64,000 bases of DNA from Deltaproteobacteria bacterium (lineage in GTDB: Bacteria; UBA10199; JADFYH01): NCBI GenBank assembly GCA_015233135.1, contig JADFYH010000013.1:1-64000 (forward strand), written 5' to 3'. Numbering within the stretch: position 1 is the stretch's first letter; every line of letters starts with the position of its first letter. This document shows positions 34,443 to 42,568 of the stretch, piece after piece. A program made the translations under genes and the position numbers. Under the pieces are notes generated by a model. The model made no database searches, had not been told where the DNA came from, and saw nothing but the letters and a program-made list of their open reading frames with translations.

Positions 34443-34739
34443 TTAAGTATAAATATCCAGGGTTCTCAAATAGGGGAATTTTAATTTCAGGATTTTTTGA
34501 TAAAGTTTAAGTAATTTAGAACTAGAACTGGATCCGTAAAATAGGGAATAGCCTTCGGCGTCTTCCTGATCTTCCGCGGCCATTTCAAAATAAAGTTCAT
34601 CTTCGCTGAACACCTTGGCGACAAGGCTGCTTTCTTTATTTTTGTCTACTGAAGTAATCTTGTTTTGCCTTCTTCGAACTAGGGTTCTGGAAAGTCTGAC
34701 AATGGGGCTGCTTTGGATGGGAATAATCTTCATCTCCAT
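34443..34739 (-). CDS. Unrecognised small protein downstream of flagellin
   Basis: From the ATG at 34739 the frame encodes 98 residues: a basic N-terminal part (SRTLVRRRQNK) and an acidic middle (SEDELYFEMAAEDQEDAEGY), then a Ser-rich and basic end. The frame is open upstream through the flagellin gene in another phase, but that is an overlap artefact. It follows the flagellin terminator, so it probably needs its own promoter or read-through. No family is recognised; a flagellar role is guessed from position only. Confidence 0.5.
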   Translation of the reverse strand: MEMKIIPIQSSPIVRLSRTLVRRRQNKITSVDKNKESSLVAKVFSEDELYFEMAAEDQEDAEGYSLFYGSSSSSKLLKLYQKILKLKFPYLRTLDIYT

Positions 34740-34780
34740 AATCTGAACAACGGATTTTTTAGGATGAAACTGAAATAAAA

Positions 34781-34810
34781 AAACGGCATTCCATTTCTGG
34801 AATGCCGTTT
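34781..34810 (-). terminator. Rho-independent terminator after flagellin
   Basis: A perfect 13-bp stem, AAACGGCATTCCA (34781-34793) with TGGAATGCCGTTT (34798-34810), and a 4-base loop. On the minus strand it is followed by a U-rich run (complement of 34773-34780). It lies 20 bases after the flagellin stop, as expected for a highly expressed gene. Confidence 0.92.
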
Positions 34811-34830
34811 TGTTTCTAAGAACTACGCGC

Positions 34831-36330
34831 TTACAGGTTCTTGAGCAGTTCGAGTGCAATTTGAGGCAGACTATTTGCCTTCGCAAGTACCTGCGTGCCA
34901 GCTTGCTGCAAGACTTGGGCGGAAGTAAGGTCTGCGGTTTCTTTGGCGATATCTGCATCGCGGATAGTCGATTCCGCGGTGGTAAGATTTTCCTTACGGG
35001 TTTGAATTTCCGCCAGGGCGGTGTTGAAACGGTTCACCTTTGAACCGACGTCGGTTCGCCTTGTCTGAAGTTGTTTAATGACGTTATCGAGAATAAACAG
35101 GCCCGTTTGAGCATTGCTGACACTGCTAACGTTTAGGGTACTCAGAGTCAATGCTGAGGTGAGTGAAACGGTTAATGCCGAACCTGATGTTGATAGCAAT
35201 GCGCTGGTAGCATCAGTTATAGTAAAGGAACTATCAGCGGATAATCGAACGCTGGAACGGAATCCAATATTGCTGGCCGAGCCTTGCGACAAGATAGTAA
35301 CACCCATGAAGTTAGTGGCACTATCATTAGCGTTGTTTGAGTTTATATATTGGAAGTCAATATTTCTTCCGTCAGAAGCATTAAGCACTATAGTATTTGC
35401 AGTGGTATCAATCGTAGCCGAGACACCGGTTTGGATGGAAACGCTATTGATGGCATCCGTGACTGTCTGGGCATCTCCGTCTGAGTTGCTGATGCCTCCT
35501 GCCAGACCTAAGCTTACCCCATTCAATTTCACCAAGCTATAGGTTCCACCAAATGCGGCGCTGATAGTGTTGGAATAATTTAAAGTGACGACGTTAGCTA
35601 ATGCGGTTGCAGTTACACCTGTAGCGGCCCCAGCAACTGAGTTGATGGCATTTGCAACGGCGATGGCACTGTTGGTACTTTCAACGTTGGATACACCATC
35701 TGAAGAAAAGGATGAAACCCCAATGGCAGTTGAGCCAATCGTAATTGTTGTAATATTGGTAAAATCTACTGCGACGGCAGTCATCTGAGAGAAAGCAGCA
35801 ATAGTCTTTATGGCTATTTGACCAATGTAAGAACTGGCTGTGTTTGTAATACTGGTGCTAATTTGATCTGCAGCTCCAGATCCCACTTGGAAGGCCTTGT
35901 TAGTGAAAGTTCCATCTAGGAGTTTGATTCCATTGAATGATGACGCGGCTACTAAGCGGCTGTATTCGCTCAAGAGATCGTTAATGGAAGTAGTAATGTT
36001 TGAACGGTCTGCAGAGGAAATGGTAGCATCGGCCGCCTGAACCACTTTTTCACGAATGCTTTGAGTGAGGTCTGTCAGCTGAGCAAGACCCCCTTCAGCA
36101 ACACCCAATAGGTTGGAGGCACCGGAAATGTTCTGTTCGGCGACGGTGATTCCTCGGATATTACTACGTAAGCCTTCCGACTTGAACAGACCTACCACGT
36201 CATCAGCTCCGCGGTTGATTCTAAGACCTGTAGAAAGTCTTTCCATCGTGGCACTTAATTTTTTGCCGGTTTGAGCCAGATTGTTCTGAGCTCTGAGGGC
36301 AGATACGTTTGTATTAATTCTTAATCCCAT
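34831..36330 (-). CDS. fliC: Flagellin
   Basis: The 499-residue filament protein has the conserved flagellin N-terminus (MGLRINTNVSALRAQ, then SATMERLSTGLRINRGADD, and ISGASNLLGVAEGG) and C-terminus (TRRTDVGSKVNRFNTALAEIQ in part, then TTAESTIRDADIAKETADL and LAKANSLPQIALELL). The Ser/Thr-rich central region (~180-400) forms the surface domains and could be glycosylated. A strong AAGGAG site is 8 bases before the ATG. A single flagellin gene is present here. The sugar cluster at 57-64 kb may modify it. Confidence 0.95.
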   Translation of the reverse strand: MGLRINTNVSALRAQNNLAQTGKKLSATMERLSTGLRINRGADDVVGLFKSEGLRSNIRGITVAEQNISGASNLLGVAEGGLAQLTDLTQSIREKVVQAADATISSADRSNITTSINDLLSEYSRLVAASSFNGIKLLDGTFTNKAFQVGSGAADQISTSITNTASSYIGQIAIKTIAAFSQMTAVAVDFTNITTITIGSTAIGVSSFSSDGVSNVESTNSAIAVANAINSVAGAATGVTATALANVVTLNYSNTISAAFGGTYSLVKLNGVSLGLAGGISNSDGDAQTVTDAINSVSIQTGVSATIDTTANTIVLNASDGRNIDFQYINSNNANDSATNFMGVTILSQGSASNIGFRSSVRLSADSSFTITDATSALLSTSGSALTVSLTSALTLSTLNVSSVSNAQTGLFILDNVIKQLQTRRTDVGSKVNRFNTALAEIQTRKENLTTAESTIRDADIAKETADLTSAQVLQQAGTQVLAKANSLPQIALELLKNL

Positions 36331-36774
36331 GACAATTCTCCTTGTTAAATTCTGTTTTTATTTTTTGAGAAAATTCGTTTTCTATGATCCGATATTTTTC
36401 TCGCTTCACTCCAATTGGACGGAACAAGTGCGATAAACTTTAAGTTTATTTTTGTGCGGGTGCTGCGTTTGATTCAAAGCGGCCTTGTTTTTTTCTTTTT
36501 ATATAGTAAGGAGGAGAGCACCTCTGTACGGGAAGCTATTTGTTTTTTTCAAAAATTATTGATCAGTTGCATTCTGCGGACATAGACTGAAAGCCTTGTT
36601 AAGCCCTGTTAAATAAAGTGGGAATTCAGAAAATAAAAATAATAATTTTGTACATTATTTCTTTTTTTTATCCCCAACAACTTGTTACAATAATCAAATA
36701 AATTCATCTTTGTTGAATTTTAGCTAAATATTTAGTGAAAGATGCCGTTCGGGAAAAATGAAGGAGAAAATAAT
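36331..36774. other. 444-bp divergent intergenic region between flagellin and fliD
   Basis: No gene is visible. It holds the flagellin leader, a candidate sigma-28 promoter on the minus strand (36415-36442), a perfect 12-bp palindrome CTAAATATTTAG (36724-36735) close to fliD, and a fliD ribosome site AAGGAG at 36761-36766. I found no sigma-54 site with correct spacing for fliD. Confidence 0.6.
36415..36442 (-). promoter_or_regulatory. Candidate sigma-28 promoter for flagellin
   Basis: On the minus strand TAAAGTTT (36442-36435) matches the sigma-28 -35 box exactly. Eleven to twelve bases on, CCGTCCAA only half matches the GCCGATAA -10 box. The predicted start lies about 75 bases before the flagellin ATG. 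Presence of flgM in the window implies sigma-28 in the cell. Confidence 0.35.
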
Positions 36775-38253
36775 ATGGCCGGAACAGTTACAGGGACGGG
36801 AACAAGTACGACTCCAACTACGACTCCAACTCCAAGTGCGGGTGCAACGACAGGGACAGGAGTCATCAGCTTCAATGGGCTTTCCTCAGGCCTTGATACT
36901 CAGACAATCATTACGCAACTCACTCAGGCGCGGCAAACTCAATTAATGAGTGGACCTCAAAGTACCCTGGCAAGCGTGCAGGCAAAGAAATTGGCTTTGA
37001 GCACCCTTTCTACTTCCATGAATGCCTTTACTTCAGCGGCTCAGGCCTTAAAAGATCCCACCAATACCGCCTACAACGTCAAGAAGGCCACTTCTTCCTT
37101 AGATAGCGCAGTTTCTGTAATCAGCGTCGATTCGAGCAAGGCCGTCAATGGAACCTATAATATCACAAACATTAGCCAACTGGCTCAGCCGGATCGGGTT
37201 ATTTTTAGTGGGGTGGCTGATACTTCTACGACCCAGTTTGGGACAGGTACTCTGGCTATTACTTATAAAGGGGGTACGACCAACATCACCCTTGATGCCT
37301 CCAACAACACCCTCGATGGAATCAAAGCTGCCATCAACAATGCAAATGTGGGTGTGACGGCAACTATCATCAATGATGGAAGCACGAGCCCTTATCGATT
37401 GGTGCTTACTTCTAAAAATACGGGTAGCGACACAGCCATTACTCAAAATCTGGCTTCGATTACGAGTTTAACGGTAGATGCGGTGGCATCTGCTGCAGCT
37501 GCCAATCAACCTCAAAACGCCCTCTATAAATTAAATGGGGTAGATTTCACCAGTAAAACCAATACGGTTAGCTCTGCGATCTCTGGGGTTAGCTTCAGTT
37601 TGTTAGGCACCAACACCACGGATACGATTCAAGTAAGTGTGCAGTCGGACACTGCAGCCATTATTTCCAAAATTACCGCCTTTACCACGGCCTACAATAC
37701 CCTTCATTCCACCCTACAGTCTTTGGTCGCCTACGATCCCAGTACTCAAAGCTATGGCCCTTTGGGTGCAGACATGAATCTGGAGACCATGGATAGTCAG
37801 CTTCACAGTATGATGTATAGTTTTACTTCTGGTTTTGCGGGGCATAATTACAAGTCGCTCGCGCAGGTAGGTGTTTCTGCCGATTCGAGTGGTGCGCTAA
37901 CCGTAGATTCCGCAAAACTGACTGCTGCCTTGCAGTCCAATCCCACTGATGTACAGCTCTTGTTGCAGGGCGATACGAACACTCAAGGTGTTGCCAAGAA
38001 GATCTATAATTACATGGACGCCGCCACCAAGGTGAATGGGACCATGTATCTGCGTCAACAGATCTATGATGAGCAGATTACCAATCTCAATAAGCTTATC
38101 GCAGAGAGGCAAACAACACTCGACAGTTATACTGCACAGCTCCAGGCGAAATTTAATAATCTGGAAATTGTCATGAGCAAATTGAAGTCTCAGCAAAGTG
38201 CCGTGGATGCCTTTACTACAAGCTATTCGAGTAGTGCTAACCAGCTTTTGTAA
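36775..38253 (+). CDS. fliD: Flagellar filament cap protein FliD
   Basis: FliD caps the filament and folds incoming flagellin. The 492-residue protein starts at the ATG at 36775, preceded by AAGGAG, and not at the in-frame ATG at 36742. After a Thr/Gly-rich leader, the N-terminal domain starts at VISFNGLSSGLDTQTIITQL. The middle has the repeated beta domain, and the C-terminus ends with LNKLIAERQTTLDSYTAQLQ, then FNNLEIVMSKLKSQQSAVDAF in part, the coiled-coil region. The ~25-residue Thr/Pro leader (TPTTTPTPSAGATT in part) is unusual for FliD, which normally begins close to the FGLxSGLD motif. Confidence 0.93.
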   Translation: MAGTVTGTGTSTTPTTTPTPSAGATTGTGVISFNGLSSGLDTQTIITQLTQARQTQLMSGPQSTLASVQAKKLALSTLSTSMNAFTSAAQALKDPTNTAYNVKKATSSLDSAVSVISVDSSKAVNGTYNITNISQLAQPDRVIFSGVADTSTTQFGTGTLAITYKGGTTNITLDASNNTLDGIKAAINNANVGVTATIINDGSTSPYRLVLTSKNTGSDTAITQNLASITSLTVDAVASAAAANQPQNALYKLNGVDFTSKTNTVSSAISGVSFSLLGTNTTDTIQVSVQSDTAAIISKITAFTTAYNTLHSTLQSLVAYDPSTQSYGPLGADMNLETMDSQLHSMMYSFTSGFAGHNYKSLAQVGVSADSSGALTVDSAKLTAALQSNPTDVQLLLQGDTNTQGVAKKIYNYMDAATKVNGTMYLRQQIYDEQITNLNKLIAERQTTLDSYTAQLQAKFNNLEIVMSKLKSQQSAVDAFTTSYSSSANQLL

Positions 38254-38272
38254 CCCTTGATCAGGAGGAAAT

Positions 38273-38650
38273 ATGGAGTATCTGGCAAGTTATCAGAATG
38301 TGCTTCGAGATCGTATCTTGAGTGCAAAACCCGAGATGTTGATGGTGATGCTTTATGAGGGGATGATTACCCGTGTGAAGCAGGCCCAGGAATATTTTCG
38401 GACCGCCCAGACCATCCGATGCAAAGAGGCGGCGATTAAGGCCATGAATATTGCTTCGGCTTTGATGGACCACTTGAATCTTGAAGAGGGAGGGGAGCCC
38501 GCCAAAAATCTGGAACGACTCTATGCCTACATTGTATCGGAATTGGTTCAGTCTACTCGGGTGTCTGATCCCAGCAAACATTTTTTAAACGTTTTGTCTG
38601 TTTTGAGCCCTCTGCACGAAAGCTGGCAAAAGCTTGCGGAAAGAAACTAA
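38273..38650 (+). CDS. fliS: Flagellar chaperone FliS
   Basis: The 125-residue protein is FliS, the export chaperone of flagellin: YLASYQNVLRDRILSAKPEM, then LMVMLYEGMITRVKQAQEYF, AMNIASALMDHLNLEEGGEPAKN, and LERLYAYIVSEL, the usual four-helix pattern (given here in parts). A GGAGG site precedes the ATG. It follows fliD by 19 bases and overlaps the next gene by one base, so fliD-fliS-FliT-position-PilZ is an operon. Confidence 0.93.
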   Translation: MEYLASYQNVLRDRILSAKPEMLMVMLYEGMITRVKQAQEYFRTAQTIRCKEAAIKAMNIASALMDHLNLEEGGEPAKNLERLYAYIVSELVQSTRVSDPSKHFLNVLSVLSPLHESWQKLAERN

Positions 38651-39021
38651 TGAAAAACTCTTCTCTTCATGTAGCGGGAGATCTTTTGAACGAGATGGAA
38701 ACCTATTATATTTTGGGCCTACAGTTTTCCTGCGAAATTCAACAGCGTCCCATTGAAGAGTTAATGCAGTCGTGGAAACAACTCGAAGAGATTGCTGGGC
38801 ATTGTGAATTGAGTATGGAAAAATTGGAAAAAAATCCGGTGCAAGATAAACTTCTCAATGAAAAGTTGCTGGAACAGGCGAGAAAGAATTCGAACTTGAT
38901 GAGGGCCTTGAGCAAAACCTTAGAGAAAGAAAAAGAGAAGGTGGCCTCCCAGTTGTCTAAACTCTCTCATGTTTTAAAGTTTTATTCTCCCTCCGATTCC
39001 AGTTTTCAGATGTCTTTATGA
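38650..39021 (+). CDS. Small helical protein in the FliT position
   Basis: The 123-residue product is entirely helical in appearance with heptad-like Leu and charged residues (LLEQARKNSNLMRALSKTLE). Its place directly after fliD-fliS is that of FliT, the FliD chaperone, and length fits, but sequence similarity to FliT is not obvious. It overlaps fliS by one base and the PilZ gene by four, so all are translated together. Confidence 0.6.
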   Translation: MKNSSLHVAGDLLNEMETYYILGLQFSCEIQQRPIEELMQSWKQLEEIAGHCELSMEKLEKNPVQDKLLNEKLLEQARKNSNLMRALSKTLEKEKEKVASQLSKLSHVLKFYSPSDSSFQMSL

Positions 39022-39593
39022 GTCCTGAAAAGCGACAAGAGGATCCAAATAATCGCCAATATTTCCGGGCGCAGGGTTATGTCTATCTTCGTCTGGAAAA
39101 ATTGGACAAGGATAAGCGTATTTTTAGCTTTCCCGGAGAGGAACTTCCGGAATCCTTAGATCCTATCGAATTGAAGTTCATGAATTTTCGCTCGCGCCTG
39201 CAATATCAAAAACCCGCACAGGAAGAATTTTTTGAAGAGTTGCTGATGGTTATGGAAGCAGTGTACAGCGAACAAAGCAAAAAGCGAAAGCTCCCTCGTT
39301 CAAAAAAAGAATGGGTCCACATCTCGGCTTCAGGCCTAGATCTGGAAACCGATCACCCTTTTGAAAAAGGGGAGAAGTTGATCTGCCTGATGACTTTTCC
39401 GGATTACCCTTTTGAAAGTGTCTCCCTTCTCTGCGAAGTAATTCACTGCAATCCTCATAGCATCCGCGAAAATTACTACCTTTTGGGAATTGCATTTCAT
39501 AATGTCTCAGAACCCTCTCGGCAGAGTCTGATTAAATTTGTAAATCAGCTTCAAAGAAAAAAAACTATCAAGAAGACTGTCCCAGCAGATTGA
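39018..39593 (+). CDS. PilZ-domain c-di-GMP-binding protein
   Basis: The 191-residue protein has the PilZ signature split in the usual way: NRQYFRAQ near the start (RxxxR) and HISASGLDLETD around residue 100 (D/NxSxxG), followed by strands including EKLICLMTF and LGIAFHNVS. Binding of cyclic di-GMP is expected. In a flagellar operon it could slow or stop the motor, or act on export. Its 3' end overlaps that of the kinase-like gene by 26 bases, tail to tail. Confidence 0.8.
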   Translation: MSPEKRQEDPNNRQYFRAQGYVYLRLEKLDKDKRIFSFPGEELPESLDPIELKFMNFRSRLQYQKPAQEEFFEELLMVMEAVYSEQSKKRKLPRSKKEWVHISASGLDLETDHPFEKGEKLICLMTFPDYPFESVSLLCEVIHCNPHSIRENYYLLGIAFHNVSEPSRQSLIKFVNQLQRKKTIKKTVPAD

Positions 39594-41022
39594 ATAGGTC
39601 TTCGTCCCGGATTGGAGAAGAGAGCAAGGCGTCAAAGCCTTCGTCTTTTGGTAAGGCTCCTTTTCTGCTGAGCCCGATAATGGGGGTTCGCTGGTTTCTG
39701 GCAATACTTCTCAGGTCAGAAATCCTAAAGCCCTCTTCCAACGATTCGAAGTCGATCAGAATCAAATCATAGGCTGTCTGTTTGAGTTTGGAGGGAAGTT
39801 CGTTAGAGTCTTTCAATTCGTGAAGGGCGTGCCCCTGTTTTTTGAGCTGCATAAATTTTTCACGGTTTTTTTCTCTTGGATCCCAGACCAGGATTTTAAA
39901 GTGTCTATCTCGTTCAAGCAAAACATGTCGTGTTAGAAGTGGGCTGGAGGCCGTCTTGCCCTGATTCAGCAAATGTTGCAACACCTCCCACAACTCTATG
40001 CCATGGAGGGGTTGTGTCAAGTAGGCCTGGATTCCATGTTGAATACAAAGGGCGGCGTCGCCCCTTTCAGGGCTGGAGGTGATGAGGATGAAGGGTATAT
40101 TTTTTCTTTCGGTCGATTTTTCCAGAAGCCACTCAAAGGCGGACTGCCCCAGCAATTCTTTTTCGACGATGACAAAATCTAGCGGAGGGCCTTCTTGGGT
40201 AGATCTTGAGAGGACCTTTCTGGCTTCCTCAGGCAGTGGGGTATAGAGGACTTCTAGCTTCCAGGATTCTATGAGTTGGGAAAGGGTCTGAAGAGATCCT
40301 GAAGGGGAGTCGATTACCAGTACTTTTTTGCCCGCTAGACTAAAGCGTCTTTGTTCAGGTTCTTCCACAAGCGGATGAATTTTTACCGGCAATTCCAGAT
40401 GCAGTTTAAAAGTATTTGGGCCACTTTCAATCCAGTTTCTTCCCCCCATTTTTTTAACCAATTTTTGATAGAGAAAATTTTCCAGACGAAGCGTGTCCAA
40501 TTTGAGGTCCATTTCTTTTCCAGGTATTTCCAATATGAAATGGAGGGATTCTTTCTGCGTTTGCTCTTCCTGGAGAGTGCCGTACACAGGGCCCTTGCAG
40601 ACAAGTCCCTGAGCGAAAAACAGGCTCACGATTCTTTTGAGTTGAGCGGGAGATCCCAGTAAAGTGTCGGGAATAAGTGGAGGAATCAAAAATTCAAAAC
40701 TTCCCTGATTCTCTGAAAAAAGATGGGAGTAGAGTTGGATGATTTTGCCCAGGCTGGTTCTCAGGCTAAAAGGGATTTCTTCATTGGCCGGATTGTCCTT
40801 CTCCAAAAAATCCATCAGGGAATGTGTGGTTGCCAGCAGCGAATCTGAAAGCTCCTTCATTTTTTGAAATTCAATCTGATCTTGTGGCAGCGAGGATTGT
40901 TCCAATAAATATTGATGAAGGGGTTCCAATTTTCCTAAACCACGGCGTACCTGTTTGGCAAAGAGTAAAAGGATCTCTGAATCTTGCAGGTCTTCATGAG
41001 TTGTGAAAAAAGAGTTTAGCAT
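39568..41022 (-). CDS. Degenerate hybrid histidine kinase-like protein with two receiver domains
   Basis: The 484-residue protein has a helical N-terminal part (~15-75) where the phosphoacceptor helices should be, an ATPase-like region (~85-215) and two receiver-like domains (~232-352 and ~376-484). The signature residues are mostly lost: no H-box with ELRTP, no N-box asparagines (SPAQLKRIVSLFFAQ stands in), no clear G-boxes. In the first receiver the phosphoacceptor is E287 (VIVEKEL) and the conserved lysine is Q337. The second keeps D424 (LILIDFES) but has Ser where the lysine belongs. It is the last gene in the minus-strand run with the FlrC-like regulator. It may be a signalling scaffold. 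Confidence 0.75.
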   Translation of the reverse strand: MLNSFFTTHEDLQDSEILLLFAKQVRRGLGKLEPLHQYLLEQSSLPQDQIEFQKMKELSDSLLATTHSLMDFLEKDNPANEEIPFSLRTSLGKIIQLYSHLFSENQGSFEFLIPPLIPDTLLGSPAQLKRIVSLFFAQGLVCKGPVYGTLQEEQTQKESLHFILEIPGKEMDLKLDTLRLENFLYQKLVKKMGGRNWIESGPNTFKLHLELPVKIHPLVEEPEQRRFSLAGKKVLVIDSPSGSLQTLSQLIESWKLEVLYTPLPEEARKVLSRSTQEGPPLDFVIVEKELLGQSAFEWLLEKSTERKNIPFILITSSPERGDAALCIQHGIQAYLTQPLHGIELWEVLQHLLNQGKTASSPLLTRHVLLERDRHFKILVWDPREKNREKFMQLKKQGHALHELKDSNELPSKLKQTAYDLILIDFESLEEGFRISDLRSIARNQRTPIIGLSRKGALPKDEGFDALLSSPIRDEDLFNLLGQSS

Positions 41023-41047
41023 AATACATTAATTGTACTAAAAACAA

Positions 41048-42514
41048 TCATTCTCCAAAATTTAAGGAAGAGGCCTCTTCATTTTCCAAATTTGTCTCAT
41101 TCTCTTCCAGGTTGAGGTGATCCGGCAGCGAATGGCCTTCCTCCCGATAGAGTTTCAGCTTGTTTCTTAAGGTTCTTACACTCACCCCCAAAGAACTTGC
41201 TGCCTTGATCCGGTTTCCCTCAAAGTGTTCCAGGGCTTTGTAGATCATCTGACGCTCGATCTCCTTGATACTACTGACGGGAACGTTAAAACCTTCAAAA
41301 CTGGAACTGGTTTCCGATTTTTCGTTGAATCTTGCTTCAGGCCTCATTTCCAGGCCGTTTCCTTCATCCCCCTCATCAAAGCAAATATTCTCAATTGTTT
41401 TTCCAGAGCTGAGATAGATGCTTCGGATCAAAATATTTTCCAGTTCACGGATGTTTCCAGGCCAAGGGTATTGCATGAGCTGTTTCTGTGCAGAAGGGGA
41501 AAAGTAAAGCCGCCGGTCCTGGTGTTCCGAATTGTAGCGGTTCAAAATATGCTCTGCCAACACAGGGATATCTTCGGGTCTTTCCCGAAGGGAAGGGATG
41601 CGCACAGAAATAACATTGAGTCGATAATATAAATCTTCCCGAAACGCCTTATTTTTCACCGATTCTTTTAAATCCCGGTTGGTAGTTGCAATGAGACGAA
41701 CATCCAGGCGAATTTTTTGATGTCCCCCCACGCGGTAAAGTTCTTTTTCCTGGATGACACGTAGCAGCTTGCTTTGCAGCTGTATGTCCATTTCGGTAAT
41801 TTCATCCAAAAGCAAGGAGCCTTGTTGGGCCATTTCAAATTTACCGATGCGCTTGGCAATGGCACCTGTAAAAGCTCCACGTTCATAACCAAAAAGTTCA
41901 GATTCGAGCAGATTGCCTGGGATGGAAGCGCAGTTGATTCCCACAAAAGAATTGTTTTTGCGACGGGAAAGTCGATGCAGCGTCCTGGAATAAATCTCTT
42001 TTCCGACACCCGATTCCCCCGAGATGAGCACCGTAATATCGCTGTCTGCCACTTGTAAAAGAAAGCCTACCGCCTTTTTCATGGCCGGATTCCTTTGTAC
42101 ACTGGGCAGCGTGGTGATGTCGTAATATTTTGAAGTTTCTTCTTCTTTTTTTTCACCGCCTTCTTCGGAGAGTAAGTTTTCTAGGAGCTGGTTGCTTTGT
42201 TTCTCGTCAAAAGGTTTGTACAAGATTTGAATTTCCCTGTTCTTCAATTCCTCTTCACAATTTTTGAGATCCTCCGGATAGGCCAGTAACACCACTCTCA
42301 GCTGGGGTTGTTCGAGATTGATTTTTTCGAGGGCCTGAAAAATGTTTTTGTCCAGCAGACTCACATCCAAAAAAAGCAAGTCTGCTTCCTGCTGGAGTAA
42401 AATTCCAAGACCTGGGGCATCCGATGCCTTCAAAACCGTGAAGGGATATTTCTCCAGATTGCTCAGGAGGATGCGTCGTGTAATTTTTTGACTGTCAGCG
42501 ACTAGAATTTTCAC
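41048..42514 (-). CDS. Sigma-54-dependent response regulator (FlrC/FlgR-like)
   Basis: The 488-residue protein has a receiver domain (1-120) with phosphoacceptor D50 in LLFLDVS and the lysine in LYKPFDE, an AAA+ domain (~140-370) with Walker A GESGVGKE and an intact GAFTGA loop (GYERGAFTGAIAKR), and a Fis-type helix-turn-helix (EGNRIKAASSLGVSVRTLRNKL). A Glu-rich tail follows (~470-488). Position in the flagellar region and the -24/-12 promoter before flgF make it the best candidate for the activator of the middle flagellar genes. It is encoded 25 bases upstream of the degenerate kinase. Confidence 0.9.
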   Translation of the reverse strand: MKILVADSQKITRRILLSNLEKYPFTVLKASDAPGLGILLQQEADLLFLDVSLLDKNIFQALEKINLEQPQLRVVLLAYPEDLKNCEEELKNREIQILYKPFDEKQSNQLLENLLSEEGGEKKEEETSKYYDITTLPSVQRNPAMKKAVGFLLQVADSDITVLISGESGVGKEIYSRTLHRLSRRKNNSFVGINCASIPGNLLESELFGYERGAFTGAIAKRIGKFEMAQQGSLLLDEITEMDIQLQSKLLRVIQEKELYRVGGHQKIRLDVRLIATTNRDLKESVKNKAFREDLYYRLNVISVRIPSLRERPEDIPVLAEHILNRYNSEHQDRRLYFSPSAQKQLMQYPWPGNIRELENILIRSIYLSSGKTIENICFDEGDEGNGLEMRPEARFNEKSETSSSFEGFNVPVSSIKEIERQMIYKALEHFEGNRIKAASSLGVSVRTLRNKLKLYREEGHSLPDHLNLEENETNLENEEASSLNFGE

Positions 42515-42568
42515 AGCCTTCCCCTAGTATGATCTTAAAATTTTATTCAATAGTTAAAAACAGAACCG

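Noticed and set aside
35100-35800. Long plus-strand open frames inside the flagellin gene
   Set aside because: Shadow frames from the codon bias of the Ser/Thr/Ala-rich flagellin core.
36411-36435. TTGGACGGAACAAGTGC upstream of fliD as a sigma-54 promoter
   Set aside because: The GG and GC are 13 bases apart and sigma-54 needs 12, so spacing is wrong.
36590-36615. AAGGC/GGGC spacing on the minus strand upstream of flagellin as a sigma-54 promoter
   Set aside because: Only the GG-GC spacing fits. The -12 half reads AGGC and the -24 half CAGGG, too far from consensus.
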